Both the position numbers and the translations under genes were made by a program. A stretch of DNA of 64,000 nt from VXYL01 sp965200375 (lineage in GTDB: Bacteria > Pseudomonadota > Gammaproteobacteria > Pseudomonadales > Azotimanducaceae), in contig OZ241353.1 of assembly GCA_965200375.1 (NCBI GenBank), positions 1,178,001 through 1,242,000 of the forward strand, read 5' to 3'. Numbering within the stretch: position 1 is the stretch's first letter; the number at the start of each line of letters is the position of its first letter. The notes under the pieces were generated by a model that was given only the letters and a program-made list of their open reading frames with translations, was not told the DNA's origin and did no database searches. Below, piece by piece: positions 17,926 through 26,226 of the stretch.

Positions 17926-19713
17926 CTACCGTGGCCTGGTCCAGCGCCGGTTCACGGCCGCCACGATGGCGTTCAGGGACGCCGTGACCGTGTTGCGGCT
18001 CATGCCGATGCCGAAGCAGGTGCCAGCGGCCTGGCCCTCGCTCGCACTCCCGCCGGCGTCGCCCACGGCACCGGCGTCGCCTACGGCGACGATGCAGATG
18101 GCGCGGGCGTCCTTCCCCGCCCCCAGCGCCCGTTCGTGGTAGTCGACGATGTTGAGCGGTTCGTTCAGCGTCGTCACCATGCCGTTCACGAAGGCCTCGA
18201 TGGGGCCGGAGCCTTCGCCAGCCACCATCACCTGGCCGTCCGGAACGTCCAGCTTGGCGGTGCAGTACTGGGCGCCGTCGTCGCCCCGCCCAAGGTCGTA
18301 GTGGACCAGCCGGTAGGGACCGCCGTCCACCTGGTACTCGGCTTTCAGCGCGGCCATGATCTCCTCCGGCCGCACTTCGCGCCCCTGCCGCTCGGTGAGC
18401 GCCTGCACCACCTTGGAGAACTCCACCAGCATGGCCCGGGGCAGCGAGATGCCGAAGTGTTCCTCGAGCACGAAGCCGACGCCGCCCTTGCCGGACTGGC
18501 TGTTCACGCGCACCGTCTCCTTGTAGGAGGAACCCACGTCGGCCGGGTCGATAGGCAGGTACGGCACCTCCCAGTGGCTGCGGTCCACCCGCGCCATGCC
18601 CTTCTTGATGGCGTCCTGGTGGGAGCCCGAGAAGGCCGTGAACACCAGGTCGCCAGCGTAGGGGTGGCGTTCGTGTACCGGCAGCTTGTTGATGGCCTCC
18701 ACCGTCTCGCGGATGCGCGGCATGTCGCGGAAATCCAGTTCCGGGTCGACGCCCTGGGAGAACAGGTTCATCGCCACCGTCACCAGGTCGCAGTTGCCGG
18801 TGCGTTCGCCGTTGCCGAACAGCGTGCCCTCCACCCGTTCGGCGCCGGCCATCAGCGCCAGCTCGGTGGCGGCGACGCCGGTGCCGCGGTCGTTGTGGGT
18901 GTGCAGGCTCACCACGATGCGCTCGCGTCCCGGAAAGTGGCGGCCGAACCACTCGATCTGATCCGCGTAGACGTTCGGCGTCGCCATCTCCACCGTGGAC
19001 GGCAGGTTGACGATGATCGGCGCCGCGCCGGTCGCGCCCCACTCGTCCGCCACCGCGGCGCACACGTCCACGGCGAAATCGAGCTCCGTGCCGGTGAAGC
19101 TCTCCGGCGAGTACTCGAACTCGAGGCTGGTGCCGGCCAGCCGCCGCACCGCGGCTTTCACCAGCGCCGTGCCCTGCACCGCCAGATCCACGATGCCGCT
19201 GCGGTCCATGTTGAACACCACCCGGCGCTGCAGCTCCGAGGTGGAGTTGTAGAGATGGAAGATGGCCTTGGGCGCGCCGTCGAGAGCTTCCACCGTGCGG
19301 TCGATCAGCTCCGGCCGGGCTTGGCAGAGCACCTGGATGGTGACGTTCGGCGGCACCATGCCGCGTTCGACGATGCCGCGGATGAAATCGAAGTCCGGCT
19401 GCGACGCCGCGGGAAAGCCCACTTCGATCTCCAGGAAGCCCACCTCCAGCAGCAACTCGTAGAGGCGCAGCTTTTCGTCCACGGTCATGGGATCGACGAG
19501 GGCCTGGTTGCCGTCCCGCAGATCGACGCTGCACCAGCGCGGCGCCGCGGTGAGGGTTCTGTTCGGCCACTGGCGATCGGCCAGCGCCACCGGTTGGAAG
19601 GGCTGGTACTTGGCGAAGGGCATCGCGCCCTTGCGGCTGCCGGCAGGCGCCGAGCTGCCGGCAACCGGGTCGCGGGCAGCGGCCCGCGGGTGCTGCGCGT
19701 TCATGGCACACAT
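17926..19713 (-). CDS. leuA: 2-isopropylmalate synthase
   Basis: The 595-residue protein is the long (type 2) form of LeuA, which condenses acetyl-CoA with 2-oxoisovalerate in the first step of leucine synthesis. The TIM barrel shows WCSVDLRDGNQALVDP (metal-binding Asp, about residue 62), LPSTVEMATPN, SLHTHNDRGTGVA (metal-binding HxH) and ERVEGTLFGNGERTGNCDL. The C-terminal allosteric domain (from about residue 440) senses leucine. Within it is a Gly/Ala/acidic insertion (VGDAGAVGDAGG) that looks like a small internal repeat. AAGGGGA about eight bases before the ATG at 19713 sets the start. No other leu genes are in the window. Confidence 0.95.
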   Translation of the reverse strand: MCAMNAQHPRAAARDPVAGSSAPAGSRKGAMPFAKYQPFQPVALADRQWPNRTLTAAPRWCSVDLRDGNQALVDPMTVDEKLRLYELLLEVGFLEIEVGFPAASQPDFDFIRGIVERGMVPPNVTIQVLCQARPELIDRTVEALDGAPKAIFHLYNSTSELQRRVVFNMDRSGIVDLAVQGTALVKAAVRRLAGTSLEFEYSPESFTGTELDFAVDVCAAVADEWGATGAAPIIVNLPSTVEMATPNVYADQIEWFGRHFPGRERIVVSLHTHNDRGTGVAATELALMAGAERVEGTLFGNGERTGNCDLVTVAMNLFSQGVDPELDFRDMPRIRETVEAINKLPVHERHPYAGDLVFTAFSGSHQDAIKKGMARVDRSHWEVPYLPIDPADVGSSYKETVRVNSQSGKGGVGFVLEEHFGISLPRAMLVEFSKVVQALTERQGREVRPEEIMAALKAEYQVDGGPYRLVHYDLGRGDDGAQYCTAKLDVPDGQVMVAGEGSGPIEAFVNGMVTTLNEPLNIVDYHERALGAGKDARAICIVAVGDAGAVGDAGGSASEGQAAGTCFGIGMSRNTVTASLNAIVAAVNRRWTRPR

Positions 19714-20074
19714 CGTTTGGGTCCCCTTGCGATGCAGGACTTGGGAAGACGACTGGCTAGCTGGGCCTGTGGTTGAGTCGTGCCGGCTAGGCCGGCAGCA
19801 GCGGGGGCAGATTCGTAGCGGTGCGCGGGCACGGCCGTGGGGCGCGGGCCGACATGGCGGCCGGCGGCTCGCCGAGCGCGGCAACGATGCGATGGGCAGG
19901 AACCACGGGCGTGGGACCTCGCGCTGAGTGGACGCTAGGGCGGACTATAGCGCAAAAACGGAGGCCAGCGAGCAACTCCTAGCGAGGTTGCGCCTCGGGC
20001 CAGTCGGGGCTTGCAATCATGTTCCGACGCCACGCAGCATCCAAACTCGGCTCGTTCGAGAAAGTTCTCGCCTG
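19714..20074. promoter_or_regulatory. leuA leader region with small stem-loop
   Basis: About 360 bases upstream of leuA hold no gene I can support. A perfect 7-bp stem with a 3-base loop (TGCCGGC, TAG, GCCGGCA) lies at 19781-19797, some 70 bases before the start codon. No T run and no leucine-rich leader peptide were seen, so classical attenuation is not supported. Confidence 0.35.
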
Positions 20075-20950
20075 TCAAGCAGGCCAGCGCCGCGTCGGAC
20101 GCGGCTCGGCCGCCACCGCGGTCACGCCGAAGGCTTCGGGCGCCCGCCGCACGGCCGCGAAGCCGGCGCGGTGCAGGCGCCCCATCACGCCCGCGGTAGC
20201 GCGCGCCGTGGCGCGGCTGGCGGGATCGCCGACGTAGTGGAACAGCCGTCCGCCCGGCCGCAGCACGCGCCGCAGTTCGCGGTAGAAGCCCAGCCCGTAG
20301 AGTTCGCCGGCGAGCTGCGCCGTCGGCGGATCGTGCAGCACCGTTGCGAACTCGCCATCGGCGAAGTTCCGCACCAGCTCCGCCACGTCGCCCGTTTCGA
20401 GCCGCACTTTGGCGTTGCCGAAGAGCTCCCGGGACCAGGGATTGCGCCGCGCCAGAGCGATGGCAGCCGGGTCCACCTCGACGGTGACCACCGAGGCGCA
20501 GGTCCGGGCCAGGGCGATGGCCGTGTAGCCGAGGCCGGTGGCGGTGTCGAGGGCGCGCCCGCGGGGGCGGCGCAGGGCGCGCACCTTGGCCCGGGTGTCG
20601 GCCATCGGCGTGGCGCCGCACATGCGGTGCATGGCGAAGCCTGCCACCACGGTGGTCGGGGCGTCCGACGTGGGCAGGAGGGTCCGCACCCAGCCGGTGG
20701 TCTCGGAGAAGACCCGCATCGGCGCCAAACCAGCGGGCGTCGCCTCGAAGCACTTGCCCGGTTGCTCGGCAACGCGGGCCAACGCCTCTTTGGACAGCCG
20801 CAGGCCGCCGGCGGTGGCGCCGGCCGCGGTCAGCGCCACGGTGCTGGCGGAGAGGCCGAGGTCCAGACTCGCCTCCACTTCCCGCTCTCCGGTGGCGATG
20901 CCGGCCAGCAGCCGAGCCGCTACGGCGCTGGTCAGGATCGGCGCGGTCAT
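20075..20950 (-). CDS. SAM-dependent methyltransferase, COG2521-like
   Basis: The 291-residue protein has a class I methyltransferase core: LDTATGLGYTAIALA (SAM-binding loop, about residues 139-153), VVTVEVDPAAIALARRNPWS, RLETGDVAELVRNF, VLHDPPTAQLAGELYGLGFY and RLFHYVGDP. HDPP sits in the position of the catalytic (D/N)PPY-type motif. The pattern is that of COG2521, annotated as predicted archaeal methyltransferases, whose substrate is unknown. The ATG at 20950 has no ribosome site but a TACATT box six bases upstream, which fits a leaderless mRNA. It lies upstream of leuA on the same strand with a 360-base gap. Confidence 0.75.
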   Translation of the reverse strand: MTAPILTSAVAARLLAGIATGEREVEASLDLGLSASTVALTAAGATAGGLRLSKEALARVAEQPGKCFEATPAGLAPMRVFSETTGWVRTLLPTSDAPTTVVAGFAMHRMCGATPMADTRAKVRALRRPRGRALDTATGLGYTAIALARTCASVVTVEVDPAAIALARRNPWSRELFGNAKVRLETGDVAELVRNFADGEFATVLHDPPTAQLAGELYGLGFYRELRRVLRPGGRLFHYVGDPASRATARATAGVMGRLHRAGFAAVRRAPEAFGVTAVAAEPRPTRRWPA

Positions 20951-20971
20951 GGCGGCAATGTAGCACCGTGC
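20948..20971 (-). promoter_or_regulatory. start-proximal motif with -10-like TACATT
   Basis: The motif contains the start codon of the methyltransferase and, six bases before it, TACATT, a good -10 hexamer. That spacing would place the transcription start at or next to the ATG. 23 of 24 bases recur at 6681-6704. Confidence 0.4.
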
Positions 20972-20978
20972 CGGCGCA

Positions 20979-21027
20979 GCGCCGGCGGCCGGCGTTGCGC
21001 CGGCGGCCGGCGCGGCGTTGCGCCGGC
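20979..21027. repeat. GC-only imperfect tandem repeat
   Basis: GCGCCGGCGGCCGGCGTT is followed by a slightly longer second copy and part of a third. It lies between divergent genes and is almost pure G and C, so it can fold strongly. No function can be assigned. Confidence 0.6.
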
Positions 21028-21080
21028 TTGTAGTACGCTCACCCGCACTAGGGGAAGGCCGTGGGGCCCGGAGGCGCAGA

Positions 21081-21938
21081 GTGGGCGGAAGGGCTGAGGA
21101 AACCGGGGGGCGCACATGGACCCGGCCGGCGCGGGTGCTGGCCGCGGCTGGGCTGGCCGCGGCGCTGGCGCTGGCGACGGCCTGTTCCCAGGCGCCGGCG
21201 CCAACGCCGCAAGCCGAGGTGCCGCGCACGCCCGAGGGCGATCCGGACTTCAACGGCATCTGGCAGGCGCTGGGCGCCGCGCACTGGGATCTGGAAGACC
21301 ATGCGGCGCGGCCGGGACCGGCGCCGGCCCTCGGCGCCCTCGGCGCCATTCCCGCCGGGCGCAGCGTGGTGGCCGGGGGCAAGATTCCCTACCAGGACTG
21401 GGCGTTGCCGGTACGGGCCGAGAACCGCGCCGCGTGGGTGGAACGGGACCCGGCCGTGAAGTGCTACATGCCGGGCATCCCCCGTGCCACCTACATGCCG
21501 TTTCCGTTCCAGTTCGTGCAGTCCAAGGACGCCATCCTGGCCGCCTACGAGTTCACGAGTTCGAGCCGCGTCATCCACCTGAACCGCCCCGGAACCGAAG
21601 CCGAGCTGCCAAGCTGGATGGGCTACTCCCTCGGCCGCTTCGAGGGCGACGCGCTGGTGGTGGAGGTCACGGCGCAGGTGCCGGACACCTGGTTCGACAG
21701 CGCCGGGAACTTCCACGGCGAGGGGTTGAAGGTGACCGAGCGCTACAGCCATCGAGACGCCAACACGCTGCTTTACGAGGCCACGATCGAGGACGCCGAA
21801 GTGTTCGCCGCGCCGTGGACGATCCGGCTTCCCCTCTACCGCCGCAGGGAGCCGGGAGCGCAGATCATGGAATACAAGTGCATCGAGTTCGCCGAAGAGG
21901 CCACCTACGGGCACCTGTATCCGGACCAGGCCGAGTAG
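21081..21938 (+). CDS. lipoprotein with DFNGIW motif, function unknown
   Basis: The GTG at 21081 is chosen because GGAGG lies six bases upstream and the frame then opens with a signal peptide and lipobox (LALATAC, modified Cys about residue 36). After the lipobox come PEGDPDFNGIWQAL and a domain of about 240 residues (KCYMPGIPRATYMPFPFQFV; LGRFEGDALVVEVT; NFHGEGLKVTERY). The same layout recurs in the next gene, so the two are distant paralogues. This is a family of exported proteins known only from genome surveys, often next to DUF6152 genes, as here. No catalytic motif is evident. Confidence 0.75.
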   Translation: MGGRAEETGGRTWTRPARVLAAAGLAAALALATACSQAPAPTPQAEVPRTPEGDPDFNGIWQALGAAHWDLEDHAARPGPAPALGALGAIPAGRSVVAGGKIPYQDWALPVRAENRAAWVERDPAVKCYMPGIPRATYMPFPFQFVQSKDAILAAYEFTSSSRVIHLNRPGTEAELPSWMGYSLGRFEGDALVVEVTAQVPDTWFDSAGNFHGEGLKVTERYSHRDANTLLYEATIEDAEVFAAPWTIRLPLYRRREPGAQIMEYKCIEFAEEATYGHLYPDQAE

Positions 21939-21987
21939 ACGTCTCGGGATGCCCCGCAACAGAACAGTGATGCAACGAGGAGCCGCC

Positions 21988-23106
21988 ATGTTCGAGTCCC
22001 CGCGTTTGCCGCAGCAACCGTTGTTCGCGCTCGCCGCCGCCTGCGCCGCCATCGCCGCGGCGCCGGCGGCCCTTGCCGCCGAGGACCCGGCCGCAGCGCT
22101 CCCCATGAAGACCGCCTGGGGCGTGCCGGACCTGCAGGGCACCTGGGATTTCCGCACCGCCACGCCCATGAACCGGCCGGAGCAGTTCAAGGACCGGGAG
22201 TTCCTCACCGAGGAGGAAATCGCCGCTTGGGAGAAGCGCGTTGCCGAAGGCCACCAGAGCGCCCTCGAACGCTCCGCCGCGGACGAACCGAGCCAAGGCG
22301 ATGTGGACGTAGGCTACGACTTCATCTTCATCGACGTGGGCACGACGGTCAGCGGCACCCGGCGCACGTCGCTGATCGTGGACCCGCCGAACGGACGCAT
22401 GCCCTCCCACACGCCCTATGCGTTGATGCGGATGGCCGAGAACCGGGAGAAGTGGGAACGCCGGCCGCGCACGCCCGCGGACCGGCCGCCGGCCACGCGC
22501 TGCCTAGTGGGCTTCAACTCCGGGCCGCCGATGAGCTCCGGCGCCTACAACAACATCATGCGCGTGTTCCAGTCGCCTGGCTACGTTGCCATTCTCAACG
22601 AGATGGTGAACGACCACCGCATCATTCCCACGGACGGCAGCCCGCATCCGCCAGACCACGTGCGGCTATGGAAGGGCGACTCCCGGGGCCGCTGGGAAGG
22701 CGACACGCTGGTCGTGGAGACGTCCAACTTCACGCCGCACACGAGCTTCTCCGGTTCCGGCCCCAACATGGTGCTGACCGAGCGCTTCACCCGCCAGGAC
22801 GGCGACACCCTGCGCTACGAGTACACGGTGGACGACCTGGAGTCCTTCGAGGCCGCCTGGTCCACGGTGCAGGACATGCGCCGCACCGACGATCAGATCT
22901 ACGAGTACGCCTGCCACGAGGGCAACCGCGCCATGCACCTGATGCTCGCCGGCGCCCGCAGGGAAGAGGCGGAAGGCGAGGAGGACAAGAAAGGCTGGCT
23001 GCCCTCCTGGTATCGCGGCTTGCCGAAGAAGGCGGACCTGCTGGCCGCGGCCGCCGATAGCGCCGGCGCCGACGAGGGCGAAGAGGCTGGCCAGGAGGGC
23101 GAGTAG
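21988..23106 (+). CDS. exported protein, paralogue of preceding lipoprotein
   Basis: The 372-residue product has a signal peptide (LFALAAACAAIAAAPAALAA) and the same core pattern as its neighbour: GVPDLQGTWDFRT near the N terminus, a conserved middle segment (CLVGFNSGPPMSSGAYNNI), GRWEGDTLVVETSNF, and MVLTERFTRQDGDTLRYEY. The C-terminal 60 residues are acidic and low in complexity. The ATG at 21988 follows GAGGAG by six bases. It lies 49 bases after the lipoprotein gene and is probably co-transcribed. Function is not known; substrate binding in the periplasm is a guess. Confidence 0.75.
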   Translation: MFESPRLPQQPLFALAAACAAIAAAPAALAAEDPAAALPMKTAWGVPDLQGTWDFRTATPMNRPEQFKDREFLTEEEIAAWEKRVAEGHQSALERSAADEPSQGDVDVGYDFIFIDVGTTVSGTRRTSLIVDPPNGRMPSHTPYALMRMAENREKWERRPRTPADRPPATRCLVGFNSGPPMSSGAYNNIMRVFQSPGYVAILNEMVNDHRIIPTDGSPHPPDHVRLWKGDSRGRWEGDTLVVETSNFTPHTSFSGSGPNMVLTERFTRQDGDTLRYEYTVDDLESFEAAWSTVQDMRRTDDQIYEYACHEGNRAMHLMLAGARREEAEGEEDKKGWLPSWYRGLPKKADLLAAAADSAGADEGEEAGQEGE

Positions 23107-23161
23107 GCCGCTGCTCCGCGCCCTCTAGCTGGCGGCGCTCCCGGCGCGCAGGACGGCGGGA

Positions 23162-23641
23162 CTACTCCGGCAGCTTGTCGTCTTCCGGCCGGGCCCGCTC
23201 CGTGGGATCCGCGCCGTCTCGGGGGGCGCCGGTGCCCGAGGAGCCCATGAAAAACTTGCGTCCGTCGGGGAAGGTGATGTCGCGCCCGCTGCCGGAGCAG
23301 ATGGGGGTGCAGTTGCGATCCTTGCTCTGGTAGCCGCGCACCACCACTTCCGTTCCCGGCAGCAGGAGCTTGCGCGTCATCCCCCGCCGCATCAGCGTGT
23401 TGGGCGTGCCGGCCTCCAGCTGCCAGACTTCCGTGCTGCCGTCTTCCTTCCGATGCACGACGTGGACCCAGGCGTGGGGGTTGATCCAGTCCACCTGGAC
23501 GATCCGCCCCTGCAGGCGGATCGGCAGTTCCGCGTCGAACTCGGCGGAAAAGGCGTGGTGCGCCTGGCTCGGGGCGGCGGCTAGGACCATGCCCAGCGCC
23601 GCGACGGCCAGACGAGAGGGCGCCCGGATGCGAGTGTTCAT
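23162..23641 (-). CDS. DUF6152 periplasmic protein
   Basis: This 159-residue protein has a signal peptide ending in PSQAHHAFSAEFD and the DUF6152 pattern: PIRLQGRIVQVDWINPHAW, EVWQLEAGTPNTLMRRGMT, LLPGTEVVVRGYQSKD, and a final FPDGRKFF. The His pair after the cleavage site and the small beta-barrel-like layout are typical. Its role is unknown. It converges on the two DFNGIW-type genes, a combination common enough to suggest a shared process. Confidence 0.8.
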   Translation of the reverse strand: MNTRIRAPSRLAVAALGMVLAAAPSQAHHAFSAEFDAELPIRLQGRIVQVDWINPHAWVHVVHRKEDGSTEVWQLEAGTPNTLMRRGMTRKLLLPGTEVVVRGYQSKDRNCTPICSGSGRDITFPDGRKFFMGSSGTGAPRDGADPTERARPEDDKLPE

Positions 23642-23764
23642 GTGTCCTCTCGTGAGATCCCTGCTGTGAGGCGCATCCTAACGCCGCTGGCAGGCCTGCT
23701 GCCACCGCATGGCCGGCGTCCGCGTGGCTGGCACGGCGGCACAGGGTTCCGATCGGTGCCGCGC

Positions 23765-24988
23765 CTACAGCAACTGCGAGAGCAGCGTCCGCGCGGGGAC
23801 CACGAGCGGCGGGCCGGGGCGGGCGAAGCAGTCGGCGTCCACGTAGTCCGCTTCCATCGTCGCCTGGAAGGCGAACGGCGCGTCCAGCGCGCGCTGGAAG
23901 TGGGCCAGTGCCGGGCTTGGCGAGACATCCGCGCGCTTCGCTTCCACCAGGAACCAAGGGCGACCGTCCCGCACGACGACGAAGTCCACCTCGCGCTTCT
24001 CCTTGTCGCGCAGATAGCCGAGCTCGAACGCGCCGAGCCCCAAGTCGTTCCAGCCATCGACCGCCTTGCGCAGATGGCAGGCGACGAAGGTCTCCGCGCG
24101 CTGGCCGACGTCCTGGACGGTCGCCCAATCTCCGAGATACCACTTGGGCTCCTTGCGCAGCGACCGAGCGACGTTGCGATGCCAGGGCCGAAGCAGGAAT
24201 CCCACATGCAGGTCGCACAGCGTCGCCACCCATCGGCGGGCGGTGTCCACGGCCACCCGCGCCTGATTGGCCAGACGGCCGTACACCAGCTGTTGGCCGG
24301 ACTGCGCGGCCAGCATGGCCGCCACCATTTCCAGCTGGCCAAGCTGCTGTACGTTGGTGAGGTCGCGCACATCCTCGCGCAGCAACTGCTCCTGGCGCAG
24401 CGAACGCCAGCGCCGGCTGAAGCGGGCGTCGCGGCGCAGGAACGGCTCCGGAAAGCCGCCGTGCAGCCACAACGCCGCCCAGTTCTCGGCGTCGATTCGC
24501 CGCGGCTCGCCGACGATGCCGGCGGCGTCCGGCAGGCGCGGCGCAAGCGCTTCGGCGGTCGAGAAGGGGTGCATCCGGTAGCGGAAGTAGCGCCCCATCA
24601 AGCTGTCGCCGCCGCGCCGGTAGACGTCCAGCCGACTGCTGCCGGTGAGGGCGATGCGCAGCTTGTCGCCGTGGGTGTCGAACAGGCCCTTGAGGAACTG
24701 CTTCCAGCGCGGAAACTTGTGCAGCTCCTCGAACAGCACCAGTGGCGGCTTCTCCCGAAGCCGGTCGAGGCGAAGGGCGTCGACCAGCCGCGCCGGGCCG
24801 GCCAGCACCAGGTCGCGGCCGTCCAGGTCGTCCCAGTTGACGTAGGCGTCCGCCAGTTGGCGGCAGGTCGTAGTCTTGCCAACCTGGCGCGGCCCGCTTA
24901 CGAAGGCCATCTGTCGGTTGCCGGCGTAGTGTTCGGCAAGCAGCGCGTGGTACAGGCGGGGCGTGGACGTGGCGACCATTATCTTCAT
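23765..24988 (-). CDS. AAA+ ATPase with DUF4143-type C-terminal domain
   Basis: The 407-residue protein belongs to the AAA_14/DUF4143 ATPases. Visible are Walker A GPRQVGKTT (about residue 32), Walker B LVLFEELHKF (about 83), sensor LTGSSRLD, and a C-terminal nuclease-like segment (GAFELGYLRDKEKREVDFVVV, PWFLVEAKR), which has the D-ExK spacing of PD-(D/E)XK folds. The ATG at 24988 gives the usual N terminus. Members are widespread, often single genes in accessory DNA; cellular role unclear. It is divergent from the metallo-beta-lactamase gene. Confidence 0.85.
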   Translation of the reverse strand: MKIMVATSTPRLYHALLAEHYAGNRQMAFVSGPRQVGKTTTCRQLADAYVNWDDLDGRDLVLAGPARLVDALRLDRLREKPPLVLFEELHKFPRWKQFLKGLFDTHGDKLRIALTGSSRLDVYRRGGDSLMGRYFRYRMHPFSTAEALAPRLPDAAGIVGEPRRIDAENWAALWLHGGFPEPFLRRDARFSRRWRSLRQEQLLREDVRDLTNVQQLGQLEMVAAMLAAQSGQQLVYGRLANQARVAVDTARRWVATLCDLHVGFLLRPWHRNVARSLRKEPKWYLGDWATVQDVGQRAETFVACHLRKAVDGWNDLGLGAFELGYLRDKEKREVDFVVVRDGRPWFLVEAKRADVSPSPALAHFQRALDAPFAFQATMEADYVDADCFARPGPPLVVPARTLLSQLL

Positions 24989-25112
24989 GGTCGCAGAATG
25001 GTCAAGACCAAAATACGATTCGCCGTCGCTTGGTCGAGTGCTTGGCGCCGCCGGGCGGCCGCGTAGGGCGGCAGTACAATGGGCCGCACTGACACCGTTG
25101 AGGGAGCGGGCC

Positions 25113-26213
25113 ATGCGCTTCATGCAATCGAAGGCTTGGGCGGCGCTGCCCGTGCTGGGGCTGGGCCTTGCTGCCTGCGGCCCCACCGCCGGCCCCGCCG
25201 ACGATGGCGCTGGCGACGGCGCACCGGCGGCGCAGCCCGCCGCAAGCGGCGACTTCGCCACCGACACGCACAGTTTCGAGCAGGTCGCCGACGGCGTCTA
25301 CTTCGCGCGCTACACGGTGCCGGCGTTCAACAGCAACTCGCTGGTGATCGTCGGCGACGAAGACGTCATCGTCGTCGATTCTCACATCACGCCGGCCACC
25401 GCCCGCGCGCTGCTCGCCTCCATCCGCACGGTCACGGACAATCCCGTGAGCGTGGTAGTGAATACTCACTTTCACTACGACCACGCGCACGGCAACCAAG
25501 CGTTTCCCGGCGCCCGGATAATCGGCCACGCCTTCACCCGCCAGAAGACGGCGACGGCGCCGCTCGAAGAGAAGACGTTCCAGGACCACCTCGCCCGCAC
25601 CACCGTCGGCGTCGAACGCTTGCAGGCGGCGCTGGAAGCCGCCGAGACGGAGGAGGACCGGCAGCAGGCCGAGAGCCGCCTCGCCTCCGCCAGGGCCCAG
25701 CTGGCGAACCTTGAGGAGGTGGCGCCGGTGCCGCCGAACATAACCCTCGACGAGCGCATCGTCCTCTACCGGGGCGAGCGGGAGATCCAGCTGCTGTTCT
25801 GCGGGCGCGCCCATACCGGCGGCGACGTGGTGGTCTTCCTGCCCGACGAACGACTGGTGTTCACCGGCGACATGATGCTCGGCGGCCCGTCCTGGCTTGG
25901 CGACGGCTACGTGGACGAGTGGCCGGCAACCTTGGAGAGGCTCAAGGCGTTGGAGTTCGACCTGGTGCTGCCCGGCCACGGTCCCAAGTTCGCGGACCGG
26001 GCGCTGATCGACCACGTGCAGGACTTCTATCGGGCGCTGTGGACCCAAGTGGCGGATCTGCGGGGCCAGGGCAAGTCCGTGGGGGAAGCCGCCGCCGCGG
26101 TGGACCTGCGGAATTTCGAGGACCGGCTGCCGGGCCGGCGCCTGGGCTTCGACCCGCAGGCCGTGGCGCGCATCTACGAGCGGATGGCGGAGATCGAGTC
26201 CAGCAGCGCCTAG
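25113..26213 (+). CDS. metallo-beta-lactamase-fold lipoprotein
   Basis: A lipobox (LGLGLAAC) follows a short signal peptide, so the 366-residue protein is probably membrane-anchored in the periplasm. The MBL fold shows THFHYDHAHG (HxHxDH, about residue 119), CGRAHTGGD, VFTGDMML and LPGHGPKF, so both zinc sites look complete. A helical, charged insert (about 150-205) separates the first two motifs. GAGGGAG six bases before the ATG at 25113 fixes the start, and a TACAAT box lies at 25073-25078. Similar exported hydrolases are annotated as quinoprotein-relay or SoxH-like; the substrate is unknown. Confidence 0.85.
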   Translation: MRFMQSKAWAALPVLGLGLAACGPTAGPADDGAGDGAPAAQPAASGDFATDTHSFEQVADGVYFARYTVPAFNSNSLVIVGDEDVIVVDSHITPATARALLASIRTVTDNPVSVVVNTHFHYDHAHGNQAFPGARIIGHAFTRQKTATAPLEEKTFQDHLARTTVGVERLQAALEAAETEEDRQQAESRLASARAQLANLEEVAPVPPNITLDERIVLYRGEREIQLLFCGRAHTGGDVVVFLPDERLVFTGDMMLGGPSWLGDGYVDEWPATLERLKALEFDLVLPGHGPKFADRALIDHVQDFYRALWTQVADLRGQGKSVGEAAAAVDLRNFEDRLPGRRLGFDPQAVARIYERMAEIESSSA

Positions 26214-26226
26214 CACGGCGCCGGGT

